A DNA stretch of 64,000 bases from Sphingobium sp. JS3065 (GTDB taxonomy: Bacteria; Pseudomonadota; Alphaproteobacteria; Sphingomonadales; Sphingomonadaceae), in assembly GCF_026427355.1 (NCBI RefSeq), contig NZ_CP102664.1, forward strand, positions 1,798,001 through 1,862,000, in the 5' to 3' direction. Positions 8,294 through 18,049 of the stretch are shown here, one piece after another. The notes under the pieces are model-generated. The model did no database searches, was not told where the DNA came from, and was given only the letters and a program-made list of their open reading frames with translations. Every line of letters starts with the position of its first letter. The first letter of the stretch is position 1. Both the position numbers and the translations under genes were made by a program.

Positions 8294-10008
8294 TCGAAGG
8301 CTTCGACCTCCGGCATCGGCCGCGCGAAATAATAGCCCTGCCCCTGCCAGCAGCCCAGATTCTGCAACGCAAGGGCCAGTTGCTGCGTCTCTATCCCCTC
8401 CGCCGTCACATGCAGGCCCAGCGATTCCGCCAGCGACAGGATGGTGCGCACCATGATTTCCTTGTCGCGATCCTCCAGCATGGAGGTCACGAAACTGCGG
8501 TCGATCTTCAAAATGTCGATCGGCAGGCTGTGCAGGCTCGCCAGGTTCGAATAGCCCGTGCCGAAATCGTCCATGGCGATCGGCATGTGCAGATCCTTGA
8601 GCGCGAACAGCAGCTTCCGCGCCTTTTCCGGATCGGCCACGATGGCGCTTTCGGTCAGTTCCGCGGTCAGGCGGTTGCCCGAAATGCCCGAATAGCGCAG
8701 CGCTTCCTCGAACATGGAGGCGACATCGTCCCGCGCCATCTGAATGGGGGAAAGGTTCACATTGACGCCCACCGGCAGCGGCTGGCCGAATTTCGCATCC
8801 CACCGGCTGAGCGCCTGCGCCGCCTCATAGGCCGCCCAGCGCCCCAGCGACGTGATCAGCCCGCTTTCCTCCGCCACGGCGATGAACTCGACCGGCGAGA
8901 CATGGCCCAGTTCCGCATCTTCCCACCGCGCCAGCGCTTCGAAACCGGTAACCTCCCCGGTCTGCAAATGAACGAGCGGCTGGAAGGCCAGGGTCAATTC
9001 GCCCTGGAGCAGCGCGTCACGCAGGCGACTCTCTATGGAAAAGCGCCGCTGCGCCTCCTTCAGCACGCCGTTGCGGTAGATTTCCACCTTGCCGCTGCGC
9101 TTGGCGATCTTCACCGCCGCCTGCGCCTTGCGCACGACATCCTCTGGGTCTTCGGCCAGGTGGGTCGACAATGCGCAGCCGATCGCGCAATCGACCCGAA
9201 TCTGAAGGTCGCTCAGCCTGATCGGATAGCCGAGCGCATCGCGAATGCGCTGAACGATATGAAGAGCATCCGACAAGCCATTGTTCAATCTGGCGAAAAT
9301 CGCAAAATCATTGCCGCCGATCCGCGCCAGAACATCGCCCTGGCGCAGACTCGACTTCAATCGCTTGGCCACTGTGATCAACAGTTCGTCGCCAGCCATC
9401 GGTCCCAATGACTCATTGACCCGGCTGAACCGGCTGAGATCGATGGCGATGATCCCGAACTGCGCATTGTCCGGCCAGAGCATGTTGGCCAGCCGGTCGT
9501 CGATTTCCTCGCCAAAGCCGGTCCGGTTGGGCAGTGCGGTCAAGCCGTCGGACAGCAATTCCCGCCGCAAATTCTTCTCGATGGCCCGGTCGCTGGTCCG
9601 GTCCAGCGCGGTCAACAGGAAAAGATTGGACTGCCCCTCCATTTCAGGCAGGCGGCCCACGGTGCAATAGAAATATTCAGGCCCCAGGGCGCCGTCGCGG
9701 CGCAATTCGAACCCTTCGGAATCGCGCCCCGACAAGACATATTCCAGGATACGCTTGCGCCACTGCGCGACGTGAGCCCGCTCGGCCTCTCCGGGTGCGG
9801 GAGAATTGAAATGATTGCCGAAGGCGACATTGGCCGCCACCAGCGAAAACTTGTTGTTTTCATAGGAAAATGTGGCCGCCGGATAGGGCAGCGCGGTCAG
9901 CCAGTCCACCATCGCCACGCGATGCGACGGACATGCGCCATCCGCCCCCGCAGAGAGGTCGATTTTCGGCGCTTCGGTCGGCCGATCACGCATCGACGTG
10001 GATTTCAT
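8257..10008 (-). CDS. GGDEF/EAL protein, probable c-di-GMP phosphodiesterase
   Basis: About 580 residues. Order: a PAS-like N-terminal sensor (YPAATFSYENNKFSLVAANVAFG), a GGDEF domain whose signature reads GGNDF, so cyclase activity is probably lost, and an EAL domain with intact EALAR (GFEALARWEDAE), DDFGTGYSNLASL and Mg-binding acidic residues. That predicts hydrolysis of cyclic di-GMP with the GGDEF part possibly sensing GTP. No transmembrane segment seen, so it is cytosolic. The start is uncertain: ATG 10008 is used, but TTG at 10077 is in frame. Follows parC on the same strand. Confidence 0.88.
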   Translation of the reverse strand: MKSTSMRDRPTEAPKIDLSAGADGACPSHRVAMVDWLTALPYPAATFSYENNKFSLVAANVAFGNHFNSPAPGEAERAHVAQWRKRILEYVLSGRDSEGFELRRDGALGPEYFYCTVGRLPEMEGQSNLFLLTALDRTSDRAIEKNLRRELLSDGLTALPNRTGFGEEIDDRLANMLWPDNAQFGIIAIDLSRFSRVNESLGPMAGDELLITVAKRLKSSLRQGDVLARIGGNDFAIFARLNNGLSDALHIVQRIRDALGYPIRLSDLQIRVDCAIGCALSTHLAEDPEDVVRKAQAAVKIAKRSGKVEIYRNGVLKEAQRRFSIESRLRDALLQGELTLAFQPLVHLQTGEVTGFEALARWEDAELGHVSPVEFIAVAEESGLITSLGRWAAYEAAQALSRWDAKFGQPLPVGVNVNLSPIQMARDDVASMFEEALRYSGISGNRLTAELTESAIVADPEKARKLLFALKDLHMPIAMDDFGTGYSNLASLHSLPIDILKIDRSFVTSMLEDRDKEIMVRTILSLAESLGLHVTAEGIETQQLALALQNLGCWQGQGYYFARPMPEVEAFDYWRARWNFETV

Positions 10009-10090
10009 GTCCCCGGCGATAGGTCCAATGGGTAAATTTTCGGGAAACGAATTTCGATTTTCGTGAAATCGTCTCAAAAAAATCCGCTTG

Positions 10091-12379
10091 TCAGAAACGG
10101 TTATCGCGCGGGAATCCGGTGGGCGGCATCCGCCCCGCGGCGCCCCTGGCGACGCGCCATGGCGTCATGTCCGCTTCCGTCCGTGTGCGGCCCGACCCGC
10201 CGCCCATCGCCCAGCTAAGCCCGTCCGACAGGCGGAAGGCGATGGCGTCCGACAATCCGCCGTCGCGATAGCGCTGCATCTGCACGCCCTGCCCGCGCGC
10301 CATGCGCGGCATTTCCACCAGCGGGAAGACCAGCAGCTTGCGATTCTCACCCACCACCGCGACGCTGTCCGCCTCCGGCGCGACGGGATGCACGACGCTC
10401 AGCTTCGCGCCGGTCCGGACATTCACGACCTGCTTGCCCTTGCGGGTTTCCGCGATCACGTCGGCCACCGCCGCCACGAAACCGCGACCGTCCGACGATG
10501 CCAGCAGCAGTTCGCCGCCGGTTCGCGCCGGCATCAGGGTGACGATATTGCCGGTCCCGTCCATGTCGACCAGCGACCGCACCGGATCGCCAAAGCCGCG
10601 TCCGCCCGGCAACTTGTCCGCGCCCAGGGTGAAGATGCGCCCCGTCTCCGTCGCCAGCAGCAGCTTGTCGGTCGTCTGCGCGTGGAAGGCGATCATCGGA
10701 CCGTCACCTTCCTTGAATTTCAGCGTGTCCGCCGAAGCCAGATCGCGATGCCCGCTCATCGCCCTGATCCAGCCGCGTTCGGACAGGATCACGGTGATCG
10801 GTTCCTTCTCGATCATCGCCTCCAGCGGGATTTCCCGCGCCGGCGCCGCTTCCTCGACCAGGGTGCGCCGCTTGCCGAAATCGCTGTCGGGCGAATAGCG
10901 CTTGCGCAGGTCGGCCAGGTCTTTTTTCAGCCGCGTCCGCTGCCGCGCCGGGCTTTCGACCAGCTTTACGAGTTCGTCCCGTTCCTTGAGCAGTTCCGCA
11001 TGCTCGCGCCGCAATTCCATTTCCTCCAGCTTGCGCAGGGAGCGCAGCCGCATGTTGAGAATCGCCTCGGCCTGCCGGTCGTTGAGGCCGAATTCAGCCA
11101 TCATCACCTCTTTCGGCTCATCCTCTGTGCGGATGATCTCGATCACCCGGTCCAGGTTGAGATAGGCGATGATATAGCCGTCGAGCAGTTCCAGCCGCGC
11201 CGCGATCTTGTCCAGCCGATGCTGGGCGCGCTTCACCAGCACGTCGATCTGGTGTTTCAGCCATTCGATCAGGACCGGCTTCAGGCCCAGCACCCTTGGC
11301 GTCCGCGTGGCGTCGAGCACGTTCAGGTTCAGCGGGAAGCGATTCTCCAGATCGGTAAGCCGGAACAGGCTGTCCATCAGCACATCAGGGTCGACGGTGC
11401 GGGCGCGCGGCTCGATGACGATGCGGATCTGCTCGTCGCTCTCATCCCGCACATCGGCCAGGATCGGCAGCTTCTTGTCGTTGATCAGCGCCGCGATCTG
11501 CTCGATCAGCTTGGACTTCTGCACCTGGAAGGGGATTTGCGTGACCACCGCGACCCAGGTGCCGCGCCCGCCATCCTCCTTGTGCCAGCGGGCGCGGGTT
11601 CGAAACGATCCCCGCCCCGTCGCATAAGCCTCTGAAATGATGGAGGGGCTGTCGACCAGCACGCCGCCCGTCGGATAGTCCGGCCCGCGCACGACCTGCA
11701 TCAGGTCGGCATGTTCGGCATCGGGATTGTCGATCAGCAGGCTGGCGGCGTCGATCAGCTCCGACACATTGTGCGGCGGGATACTGGTCGCCATGCCGAC
11801 CGCGATGCCGGTCGCGCCATTGGCGAGCAGATTGGGGAAAAGGCCGGGGAAAACCTCCGGCTCCTGATCCTCGCCATTATAGGTCGGGCGGAATTCGACG
11901 GTGCCCTCGTCCAGACCCGCCATCAGGTCGGCCGCCGCCTGCGTCAGCCGCGCCTCGGTATAGCGCATGGCCGCCGCATTATCGCCGTCGATATTGCCGA
12001 AATTGCCCTGCCCGTCGACCAGCGGCGTGCGCAGCGAGAAATCCTGCGCCAGACGCACCATGGCGTCATAGACCGACGCATCGCCATGCGGGTGATATTT
12101 GCCGATCACGTCACCGACGACGCGGGCGCATTTCTTGTAGGAGGTGGTGTTGCGCGCCGGATTGGCGACCAGCACGTCGGGCGAAGCGCCGCCCGGCTCC
12201 ATCCGCAGCAGCCGCATCGCCCAGAGCAGCCGCCGATGCACCGGCTTCAACCCGTCGCGCAGGTCCGGCAGCGACCGGGCGGTGATGGTGGAAAGCGCAT
12301 AGACGAGATAACGCTGGGACAGCGCATCGTCGAACGGGTGATCCTTGATAGCGTCGAACGGGTCACGAAAATCGGTCAT
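10091..12379 (-). CDS. parC: DNA topoisomerase IV subunit A
   Basis: 762 residues, the normal ParC length. DGLKPVHRRLLWAMR, KKCARVVGDVIGKYHPHGD and the catalytic tyrosine in MRYTEARL (Tyr140) identify a type IIA topoisomerase A subunit, and the shortened C-terminal beta-propeller without a GyrA box favours ParC over GyrA. It decatenates daughter chromosomes with ParE. The position equal to Ser80 of E. coli ParC is Ala101 (HPHGDASVYDA), a natural state in many alphaproteobacteria that may lower quinolone binding. Confidence 0.94.
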   Translation of the reverse strand: MTDFRDPFDAIKDHPFDDALSQRYLVYALSTITARSLPDLRDGLKPVHRRLLWAMRLLRMEPGGASPDVLVANPARNTTSYKKCARVVGDVIGKYHPHGDASVYDAMVRLAQDFSLRTPLVDGQGNFGNIDGDNAAAMRYTEARLTQAAADLMAGLDEGTVEFRPTYNGEDQEPEVFPGLFPNLLANGATGIAVGMATSIPPHNVSELIDAASLLIDNPDAEHADLMQVVRGPDYPTGGVLVDSPSIISEAYATGRGSFRTRARWHKEDGGRGTWVAVVTQIPFQVQKSKLIEQIAALINDKKLPILADVRDESDEQIRIVIEPRARTVDPDVLMDSLFRLTDLENRFPLNLNVLDATRTPRVLGLKPVLIEWLKHQIDVLVKRAQHRLDKIAARLELLDGYIIAYLNLDRVIEIIRTEDEPKEVMMAEFGLNDRQAEAILNMRLRSLRKLEEMELRREHAELLKERDELVKLVESPARQRTRLKKDLADLRKRYSPDSDFGKRRTLVEEAAPAREIPLEAMIEKEPITVILSERGWIRAMSGHRDLASADTLKFKEGDGPMIAFHAQTTDKLLLATETGRIFTLGADKLPGGRGFGDPVRSLVDMDGTGNIVTLMPARTGGELLLASSDGRGFVAAVADVIAETRKGKQVVNVRTGAKLSVVHPVAPEADSVAVVGENRKLLVFPLVEMPRMARGQGVQMQRYRDGGLSDAIAFRLSDGLSWAMGGGSGRTRTEADMTPWRVARGAAGRMPPTGFPRDNRF

Positions 12380-12422
12380 CGCGAAGGGGAATAGCAGCGC
12401 CGCGACAAAACGGAAACGGGGT

Positions 12423-13343
12423 TTAGCGCGGCAGATAACGCCCTTCGGGATCGGCGGCTATTTCCCGTGCGAACTCCGCGCCGATCCAGTCGCGAAAGGC
12501 CTTCACCTTGGGCGTGTTGCGGGCATGGGGCGGGTAGGCCACCCAATAGCTAGCCCGCTCCTTCACATAGGAAGGCACGGCCTCCACCAGCAACCCGGCC
12601 TCCACTTCCGCCTTCCACAGGAACAGGTTGACGATGGCGACGCCCTGCCCGGCCATGGCGGCGCGCCCCTCCATCACCTGGGAATCCAGCGCGATGCCGG
12701 GGGGCAGCGCCTTGCCATCGGCCTCCACGCCGACCCCGGCGAACCATTCATGCCACCACATGTCGTCCGGCGACAGGCGCGGCATGGCGTGCAGCGCATG
12801 GGCATCGGCAATCGGCCCGTTCTTCGCCAGCCAGCCGGGGCTGCACAGGGGCGCAAGCCGGTTATGGGTCAGCAGCTTCGCCTCCGTCCCCGGCCATTTC
12901 CCCTCCCCACCCCGCACCGCGACATCCACGCCGTCGCGGGCGAAATCCACGACCCGGTCGGTCGCGTCGATCCGCACCGCCAGCCCCGGCTGGCGCATCT
13001 GGAACGTCCCGATCCGGGGCGCCAGCCAGAGATGCGCGAAGCTGTTGGAACAACTGACCGTCAGCACCGTCGAATGATCCTGCGTCAGCGCGGCGAAACC
13101 CTGCCGCATCTGGTCGAAGGCGCGGGTAAGGATGGACGCGATCTCCCGCCCCTTGTCGGTCAGCGTCACTTTCCGCCCCGCCCGCTGGAACAGGCTGATC
13201 CCCAGCCTTTCTTCCAGCAATTTCACCTGATAGCTGACCGCCGCCTGGGTCATCCCCAATTCCTGCGCGGCGGCGGTGAAATTCTCCAGCCGGGCGGCAG
13301 CTTCGAACACGCGGACGGCGGACAGGGGCGGCAATTGGCTCAT
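12423..13343 (-). CDS. LysR-type regulator, GcvA-like
   Basis: 306 residues. The N-terminal winged helix (LSAVRVFEAAARLENFTAAAQELGMTQAAVSYQV) starts with the LPPLSALRAFEAAAR pattern of the GcvA subgroup. The effector domain includes WLAPRIGTFQ and the TDRVVDFARDGVDVAVR stretch common to GcvA/AmpR types. The intergenic DNA at 13344-13474 separates it from a small plus-strand frame and holds the A+T-rich ATTAATAAG sequence, a possible autoregulatory site. Target genes are unknown. Confidence 0.9.
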   Translation of the reverse strand: MSQLPPLSAVRVFEAAARLENFTAAAQELGMTQAAVSYQVKLLEERLGISLFQRAGRKVTLTDKGREIASILTRAFDQMRQGFAALTQDHSTVLTVSCSNSFAHLWLAPRIGTFQMRQPGLAVRIDATDRVVDFARDGVDVAVRGGEGKWPGTEAKLLTHNRLAPLCSPGWLAKNGPIADAHALHAMPRLSPDDMWWHEWFAGVGVEADGKALPPGIALDSQVMEGRAAMAGQGVAIVNLFLWKAEVEAGLLVEAVPSYVKERASYWVAYPPHARNTPKVKAFRDWIGAEFAREIAADPEGRYLPR

Positions 13344-13474
13344 CCCTCATTAATAAGCCAGCCTTATATGCGCCGTCCATCCTTTTGTTGGCGATCGCTA
13401 CGGAAATGGACGATAGGCATTGCAGCGAAACGAATGCAGTTCGCTCATTCATTCATGGAAAGAAGGAACCCGTC

Positions 13475-13615
13475 ATGCGCTTGTCTGACGACGCCCGGCC
13501 GTGCGCCAACGGCCATGGAACATCCCTCTCCGGCATGATCGCCGCCATCATGCAGGCCTTCTGCACGCTCCATCGCATCGCCTGGTCCGCGCCCTGGACG
13601 GAGGAACGGCGATGA
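13475..13615 (+). CDS. Possible 46-residue protein upstream of otsB
   Basis: An ATG preceded by AGAAGGA at good spacing opens a 46-residue frame beginning MRLSDDARPC with a hydrophobic middle (GMIAAIMQAFCTLHRIAW) and a charged end. It lies divergent from the LysR gene and 52 bases before otsB. I know no family for it. The good ribosome site and location favour a real leader-type peptide; the lack of recognised homology is the main doubt. Confidence 0.4.
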   Translation: MRLSDDARPCANGHGTSLSGMIAAIMQAFCTLHRIAWSAPWTEERR

Positions 13616-13667
13616 AGCCGCACGAAAATCGCGATCGGCGTCAGACGGGGCTTGCGCATTCCGCGCC

Positions 13668-14450
13668 ATGCGCCACTTTGCGCGCGTGTCCGAGTCCCGC
13701 CTTCCCCCTCTTCCCGATCTTCCCCCTCCGCCGCCCGCGCTGCTGATCGGGGCGGCGCTGTTCCTGGACTTCGACGGCACGCTGGCGCCGATCGCGGACA
13801 CGCCCGACGGCGTCGTGGTGGACGACGAACTGCTTGCCCTGCTGGAACGGCTGCACGATCGGCTGGACGGCCGGCTGGCCATCGTCAGCGGCCGGTCGGT
13901 CGCGACGTTGCGGGATCTGGGTTTCGGCGCCTTTCTGCTGGCGGGCACCCATGGGCTGGAATTCGCGGAACCCGGCGAAACGACCGAAGCGCCCGCCCGC
14001 CTGCCCGCCATCGACGATGCCGAAACCGCCTTCCAGTCCTTCGCCGTCCACAAACCCGGCCTGCTGGTCGAACGCAAGACCATCAGCGTCGGCCTCCATT
14101 TTCGCGGCGCTCCGCAATGGGGGCAGGCGGCCCGCGATCTTGCCGAAAGGCTGGCGGACCAGCTTGGCCTGGCGCTGCAACCCGGCAAGATGCTCTACGA
14201 ATTGCGGCCCGGCGGCGCCGACAAGGGCACGGCCATCCGGACCCTGATGCAGCGAAGGCCGATGCAAGGCGGAAAACCTCTGTTCATCGGGGATGACGTG
14301 ACCGATGAAGAGGGCTTTGCCGTCGCCCGCGACCTGGGCGGCGCAGGGGTTCTGGTCGGCGCGCCCCGGGCCACGCTCGCCGCATTCTCTTTGGAACAGG
14401 TTGCCGCCGTCAGGCATTATCTTGCCCAGGGGATCGCCGGCATCGACTGA
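13668..14450 (+). CDS. otsB: Trehalose-6-phosphate phosphatase
   Basis: 260 residues, HAD superfamily. Motif I is LFLDFDGTLAPI (nucleophile Asp34, acid/base Asp36); VSGRS and the later PLFIGDDVTDEEGF (motif IV acidic pair) are present, and GTHGLEF matches OtsB. It removes phosphate from trehalose 6-phosphate to give trehalose, a compatible solute. First gene of an otsB-GH15-otsA set on the plus strand with a 70-base gap to the next gene. Confidence 0.93.
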   Translation: MRHFARVSESRLPPLPDLPPPPPALLIGAALFLDFDGTLAPIADTPDGVVVDDELLALLERLHDRLDGRLAIVSGRSVATLRDLGFGAFLLAGTHGLEFAEPGETTEAPARLPAIDDAETAFQSFAVHKPGLLVERKTISVGLHFRGAPQWGQAARDLAERLADQLGLALQPGKMLYELRPGGADKGTAIRTLMQRRPMQGGKPLFIGDDVTDEEGFAVARDLGGAGVLVGAPRATLAAFSLEQVAAVRHYLAQGIAGID

Positions 14451-14520
14451 TTCAACGGTCCGGCGCCCCCTGTCGTGCACGAACAAGGGGGACAGACCGA
14501 TAGCGACGCAGAAAAAGGAC

Positions 14521-16329
14521 ATGATGGGCGGCGGCGAACGGTCGCTCGACCTCTGGCCCATCGGCAATTGCCAGGCATCGGCGCTGATCGACCGCGCCGG
14601 TCGGATCATCTGGGCATGCGTCCCCCGCGTGGACGGCGACCCGGTCTTTTCCGCGCTGCTGGACGATGCCGCCTGGGACTCGCCGGACGCTCGCGGCTTC
14701 TGGGCCATAGAGTTGGAGAACTGCGTCCGGATCGAGCAGCATTATATCCGCAACACCCCGGTCCTGGTCACCCGCCAGACCGACGATCAGGGCAATGCGA
14801 TAGAGCTTTACGATTTCTGCCCTCGCCACAAGCATCAGGGCCGCATGTATCGCCCGGTGGCCTTCGCCCGCATCGTCCGGCCGATTTCGGGGAGTCCCCG
14901 CATTCGCGTCCGGCTGCGCCCGACCACGTCCTGGCATTCGGAACGAGTGCCGATCAGCTACGGCTCCAACCATATCCGGTTGGTGCTGTCCTACATGGCC
15001 ATGCGCGTGTCCACCAATGCGCCCATCGGCCTGATCAGCCAGGAAAGCTGGTTCCGGATCGAACATGACATGCATTTCTTCCTGGGGCCGGACGAAAGCT
15101 TTTCCGACGCCCTCCGCCCGGCGGTAGAGCGGATGCTGGACGACACCATCCACGAATGGCAGATCTGGGTGCGCGGCCTGGCCATCCCCGCCGAATGGCA
15201 GGAGGCGGTCATCCGTTCCGCCATCACGCTGAAGCTCTGCCAGCATGAGGAAACCGGAGCGATCGTCGCGGCGCTGACCACCAGCATCCCCGAACATGCC
15301 GACAGCGGCCGCAACTGGGATTATCGCTACTGCTGGATCAGGGACGCCTATTATACGGTGGAGGCGCTCAACCGGCTGGGCGCGCTGGACGTGCTGGAAA
15401 GCTATCTCGTCTATCTGCGCAACATCGTCGACGGCGCGCGAGGCGGGCATATCCAGCCGCTCTACGATGTGCGCGGCAAGGCCACGCTGGCGGAGCGGGA
15501 GGCGCAGAACCTGCCCGGATATCGCGGCATGGGCCCAGTGCGAATCGGCAACGCCGCCTATGCGCAGATCCAGCATGACGCCTATGGGCAGATCGTCCTC
15601 TCCTCCGTCCAGGGCTTCATCGACCAGCGCCTGCTCCGCATGGCGGGCGAGGCGGATTTCGAGGCGCTGGAGGCCGTGGGCGAGCGGGCCTGGCAGGTCT
15701 ATGACCAGCCCGATGCGGGCCTTTGGGAATTGCGCACCCGCGCCCATGTCCACAGCTACAGCGCGGTGATGTGCTGGGCCGCGTGCGACCGCCTCGCCCA
15801 CGCGGCCATAGCGGTTGGCCGACCGGAACGCGAAGCCTATTGGCGCGAGCGGGCGGAGGTCATGAAGGCCCGCATCCTCCAATCCGCCTGGCGCACCGAC
15901 AGCAACGCCATCTCCGCCAATTTCGAGGATGATGCGCGGGACGCATCCCTGCTCCAATTGCTCGACCTGCGTTTCCTGACGGCGGACAATCCCATGTTCG
16001 TCGGGACGCTTAAGGCACTGGAACAGGATCTGCGGCGCGGCAACGACATGCTCCGCTACAGCGCGCCGGACGATTTCGGGGAGCCGGTCACCGCCTTCAA
16101 CGTCTGCACATTCTGGCTGATCGAGGCGCTGCACCGCACCGGCCGGGGGGAGGAGGCGCGGACCCTGTTCGAAGAGATGCTGACCCGCCGCACGGCTGCG
16201 GGCCTGCTGTCGGAGGATATCGACCCCGCTACCGGGGAATTGTGGGGGAACTATCCTCAAACCTACTCATTGGTCGGCATCATCAACTGCGCCGTGCTCT
16301 TGAGCAAACCATGGAGCGTGATGCGATGA
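14521..16329 (+). CDS. Glycoside hydrolase family 15 (trehalase or glucoamylase type)
   Basis: About 602 residues. An N-terminal beta-sandwich (LDLWPIGNCQASALIDRAGRI) precedes the alpha/alpha toroid with the GH15 signature RNWDYRYCWIRDAYYTVEAL and later GNAAYAQIQHDAYGQI and LSEDIDPATGELWGNYPQT. Bacterial members of this type cleave trehalose or short alpha-glucans. Sitting between otsB and otsA, turnover of trehalose is the natural guess. The start is unsure: ATG 14521 or 14524, each too close to AAGGA for one of them; upstream in-frame sequence remains open. Confidence 0.88.
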   Translation: MMGGGERSLDLWPIGNCQASALIDRAGRIIWACVPRVDGDPVFSALLDDAAWDSPDARGFWAIELENCVRIEQHYIRNTPVLVTRQTDDQGNAIELYDFCPRHKHQGRMYRPVAFARIVRPISGSPRIRVRLRPTTSWHSERVPISYGSNHIRLVLSYMAMRVSTNAPIGLISQESWFRIEHDMHFFLGPDESFSDALRPAVERMLDDTIHEWQIWVRGLAIPAEWQEAVIRSAITLKLCQHEETGAIVAALTTSIPEHADSGRNWDYRYCWIRDAYYTVEALNRLGALDVLESYLVYLRNIVDGARGGHIQPLYDVRGKATLAEREAQNLPGYRGMGPVRIGNAAYAQIQHDAYGQIVLSSVQGFIDQRLLRMAGEADFEALEAVGERAWQVYDQPDAGLWELRTRAHVHSYSAVMCWAACDRLAHAAIAVGRPEREAYWRERAEVMKARILQSAWRTDSNAISANFEDDARDASLLQLLDLRFLTADNPMFVGTLKALEQDLRRGNDMLRYSAPDDFGEPVTAFNVCTFWLIEALHRTGRGEEARTLFEEMLTRRTAAGLLSEDIDPATGELWGNYPQTYSLVGIINCAVLLSKPWSVMR

Positions 16330-16354
16330 GCCGCTTGAAATGGAAGCGCTCGAC

Positions 16355-17758
16355 ATGAGCCGCCTGATCGTCATTTCCAACCGGGTCAGCAGACCCAGCC
16401 AGACCGGCAACCAGGGCGGCCTGGCCGTCGCCCTTTCCCAGGCCCTGCGGGAAAGCCGGGGCATATGGGTCGGCTGGTCCGGCGAGGTGACGGAAAATTT
16501 CACCGGCCAGATCGGCTTTGCCGAGGATGACGGGGTCAAGACCGCGACCATCGACCTGGAAGAACAGGATGTCGACGAATATTATAACGGCTACGCCAAC
16601 AAGACGCTCTGGCCGCTGTTCCACTTCCGCATCGACCTGGCCGAATATGAACGCGATTTCGAGGGCGGCTACAACCGCGTCAATCAGCGTTTCGCCGACA
16701 CCACCGGCCCGCTGATCGAACCCGAAGACATCATCTGGGTCCAGGATTATCACATGATCCCGCTGGGCCGGATGCTGCGGGACCGGGGCCATGACAATCG
16801 CATGGGCTTCTTCCTGCACATCCCCTGGCCGCCGACCCGGCTGCTGGTGTCGCTGCCCCATCACACCAAATTGGTGCAGGCCCTTTTCGCCTATGATGTC
16901 GTGGGCTTCCATACCGAGGAATGGCTGGAATCCTTCCGCCATTATGTGGAACGGGAAATGGGCGGCACCGTGGACGGCGACCTGGTGACGCTGGGCAACC
17001 GGACCATTCAGGCCATCGCCTGCCCGATCGGGATCAACGCGCAGGAATTCGCCCATGCCGCCGTCAGCGAAACGGCCGGGGAAATGTACGAAAAGGTCCG
17101 CCGATCGTTGCAGGACCGCGTCATGATCGTGGGGGTCGACCGGCTGGACTACAGCAAGGGGCTGGAGGAACGGTTCAACGGCTATGCCCGCTTCCTGAAG
17201 GACCATGGCGAACATCATCGCAATGTGGTGTTGACCCAGATCGCGCCGCCCTCCCGCGGGGAGGTGGAAAGCTATCGGCATATCCGCGCGACGCTGGATT
17301 CCCTCGCCGGCCGGATCAACGGCGAATATAGCGATGTCGACTGGACACCGATCCGCTACGTCAACCAGGGCTATCCCCGCGACAAGCTGGCAGGTATCTA
17401 TCGCGCCGCGAAGATCGGCCTGGTCACGCCGTTGCGCGATGGCATGAATCTGGTCGCCAAGGAATATGTGGCCGCCCAAAATCCCGACGATCCGGGCGTC
17501 CTCATCCTGTCGCGCTTCGCGGGCGCCGCCCAGCAGCTCAAGGACGCGCTGCTGATCAACCCCTACAGCCCGGAGGAGATGTCCGACGCCATCAACCGCG
17601 CACTCGCCATGCCGCTGGACGAGCGCAAGCGCCGCTGGCGCGCCATGATGGACAGCGTGGAGCAACAGGACATCAGTTGGTGGCGCCAGCGCTTCACCGA
17701 ACGGCTGATGGCGGTGCAGCGCAACGGCGAAATGAAACCGGAAGCGGAACCGGCTTAA
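16355..17758 (+). CDS. otsA: Trehalose-6-phosphate synthase
   Basis: 467 residues, GT20 family. Features: SRLIVISNRVSRP at the start, GGLAVALSQAL (phosphate-sugar binding), VQDYHMIPLGRMLR, FFLHIPWPP, VDRLDYSKGLEERF and a C-terminal LRDGMNLVAKEYVAAQ that binds UDP-glucose. It joins UDP-glucose and glucose 6-phosphate into trehalose 6-phosphate, the substrate of OtsB two genes upstream. ATG 16355 has GGAAG eight bases upstream; ATG 16340 would add five residues. Confidence 0.95.
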   Translation: MSRLIVISNRVSRPSQTGNQGGLAVALSQALRESRGIWVGWSGEVTENFTGQIGFAEDDGVKTATIDLEEQDVDEYYNGYANKTLWPLFHFRIDLAEYERDFEGGYNRVNQRFADTTGPLIEPEDIIWVQDYHMIPLGRMLRDRGHDNRMGFFLHIPWPPTRLLVSLPHHTKLVQALFAYDVVGFHTEEWLESFRHYVEREMGGTVDGDLVTLGNRTIQAIACPIGINAQEFAHAAVSETAGEMYEKVRRSLQDRVMIVGVDRLDYSKGLEERFNGYARFLKDHGEHHRNVVLTQIAPPSRGEVESYRHIRATLDSLAGRINGEYSDVDWTPIRYVNQGYPRDKLAGIYRAAKIGLVTPLRDGMNLVAKEYVAAQNPDDPGVLILSRFAGAAQQLKDALLINPYSPEEMSDAINRALAMPLDERKRRWRAMMDSVEQQDISWWRQRFTERLMAVQRNGEMKPEAEPA

Positions 17759-17789
17759 CTTTCCCCGATCTGCCGCTACTGTCGCGGCG

Positions 17790-17918
17790 ATGGAACAGGA
17801 AGAAGAAGCGCGCGGCCCGATCGCCGCCATCCGCGCCCGGTCGGGCGTCATATTGGGCGCGGTCGGGCTGGTGGCTTGGCTCACGCTCGTCTGGTTCATG
17901 TTCGGGGACGTATTGTAG
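17790..17918 (+). CDS. 42-residue single-pass membrane peptide
   Basis: A short frame encodes [20 protein letters not shown] followed by a hydrophobic helix of about 20 residues ([16 protein letters not shown]) and ends GDVL. An acidic, then basic N-terminus before one transmembrane segment predicts an N-in inner-membrane peptide. It lies 31 bases after otsA and 131 before purC. No clear ribosome site is present (GCGGCG only), so translation is likely but not certain. Confidence 0.5.
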   Translation: MEQEEEARGPIAAIRARSGVILGAVGLVAWLTLVWFMFGDVL

Positions 17919-18049
17919 GGCTTCCCATATATTTGCACCCTTGCCCACTTTGGTCTAAGGGCCAGCCCAAGCAGCCCCGGCACCCGCTGATCCTTCCCGA
18001 TTCGCGTTTGCCGGGGCGCATTTCTTTTTTGGGAAGACAGGAACCGCAT

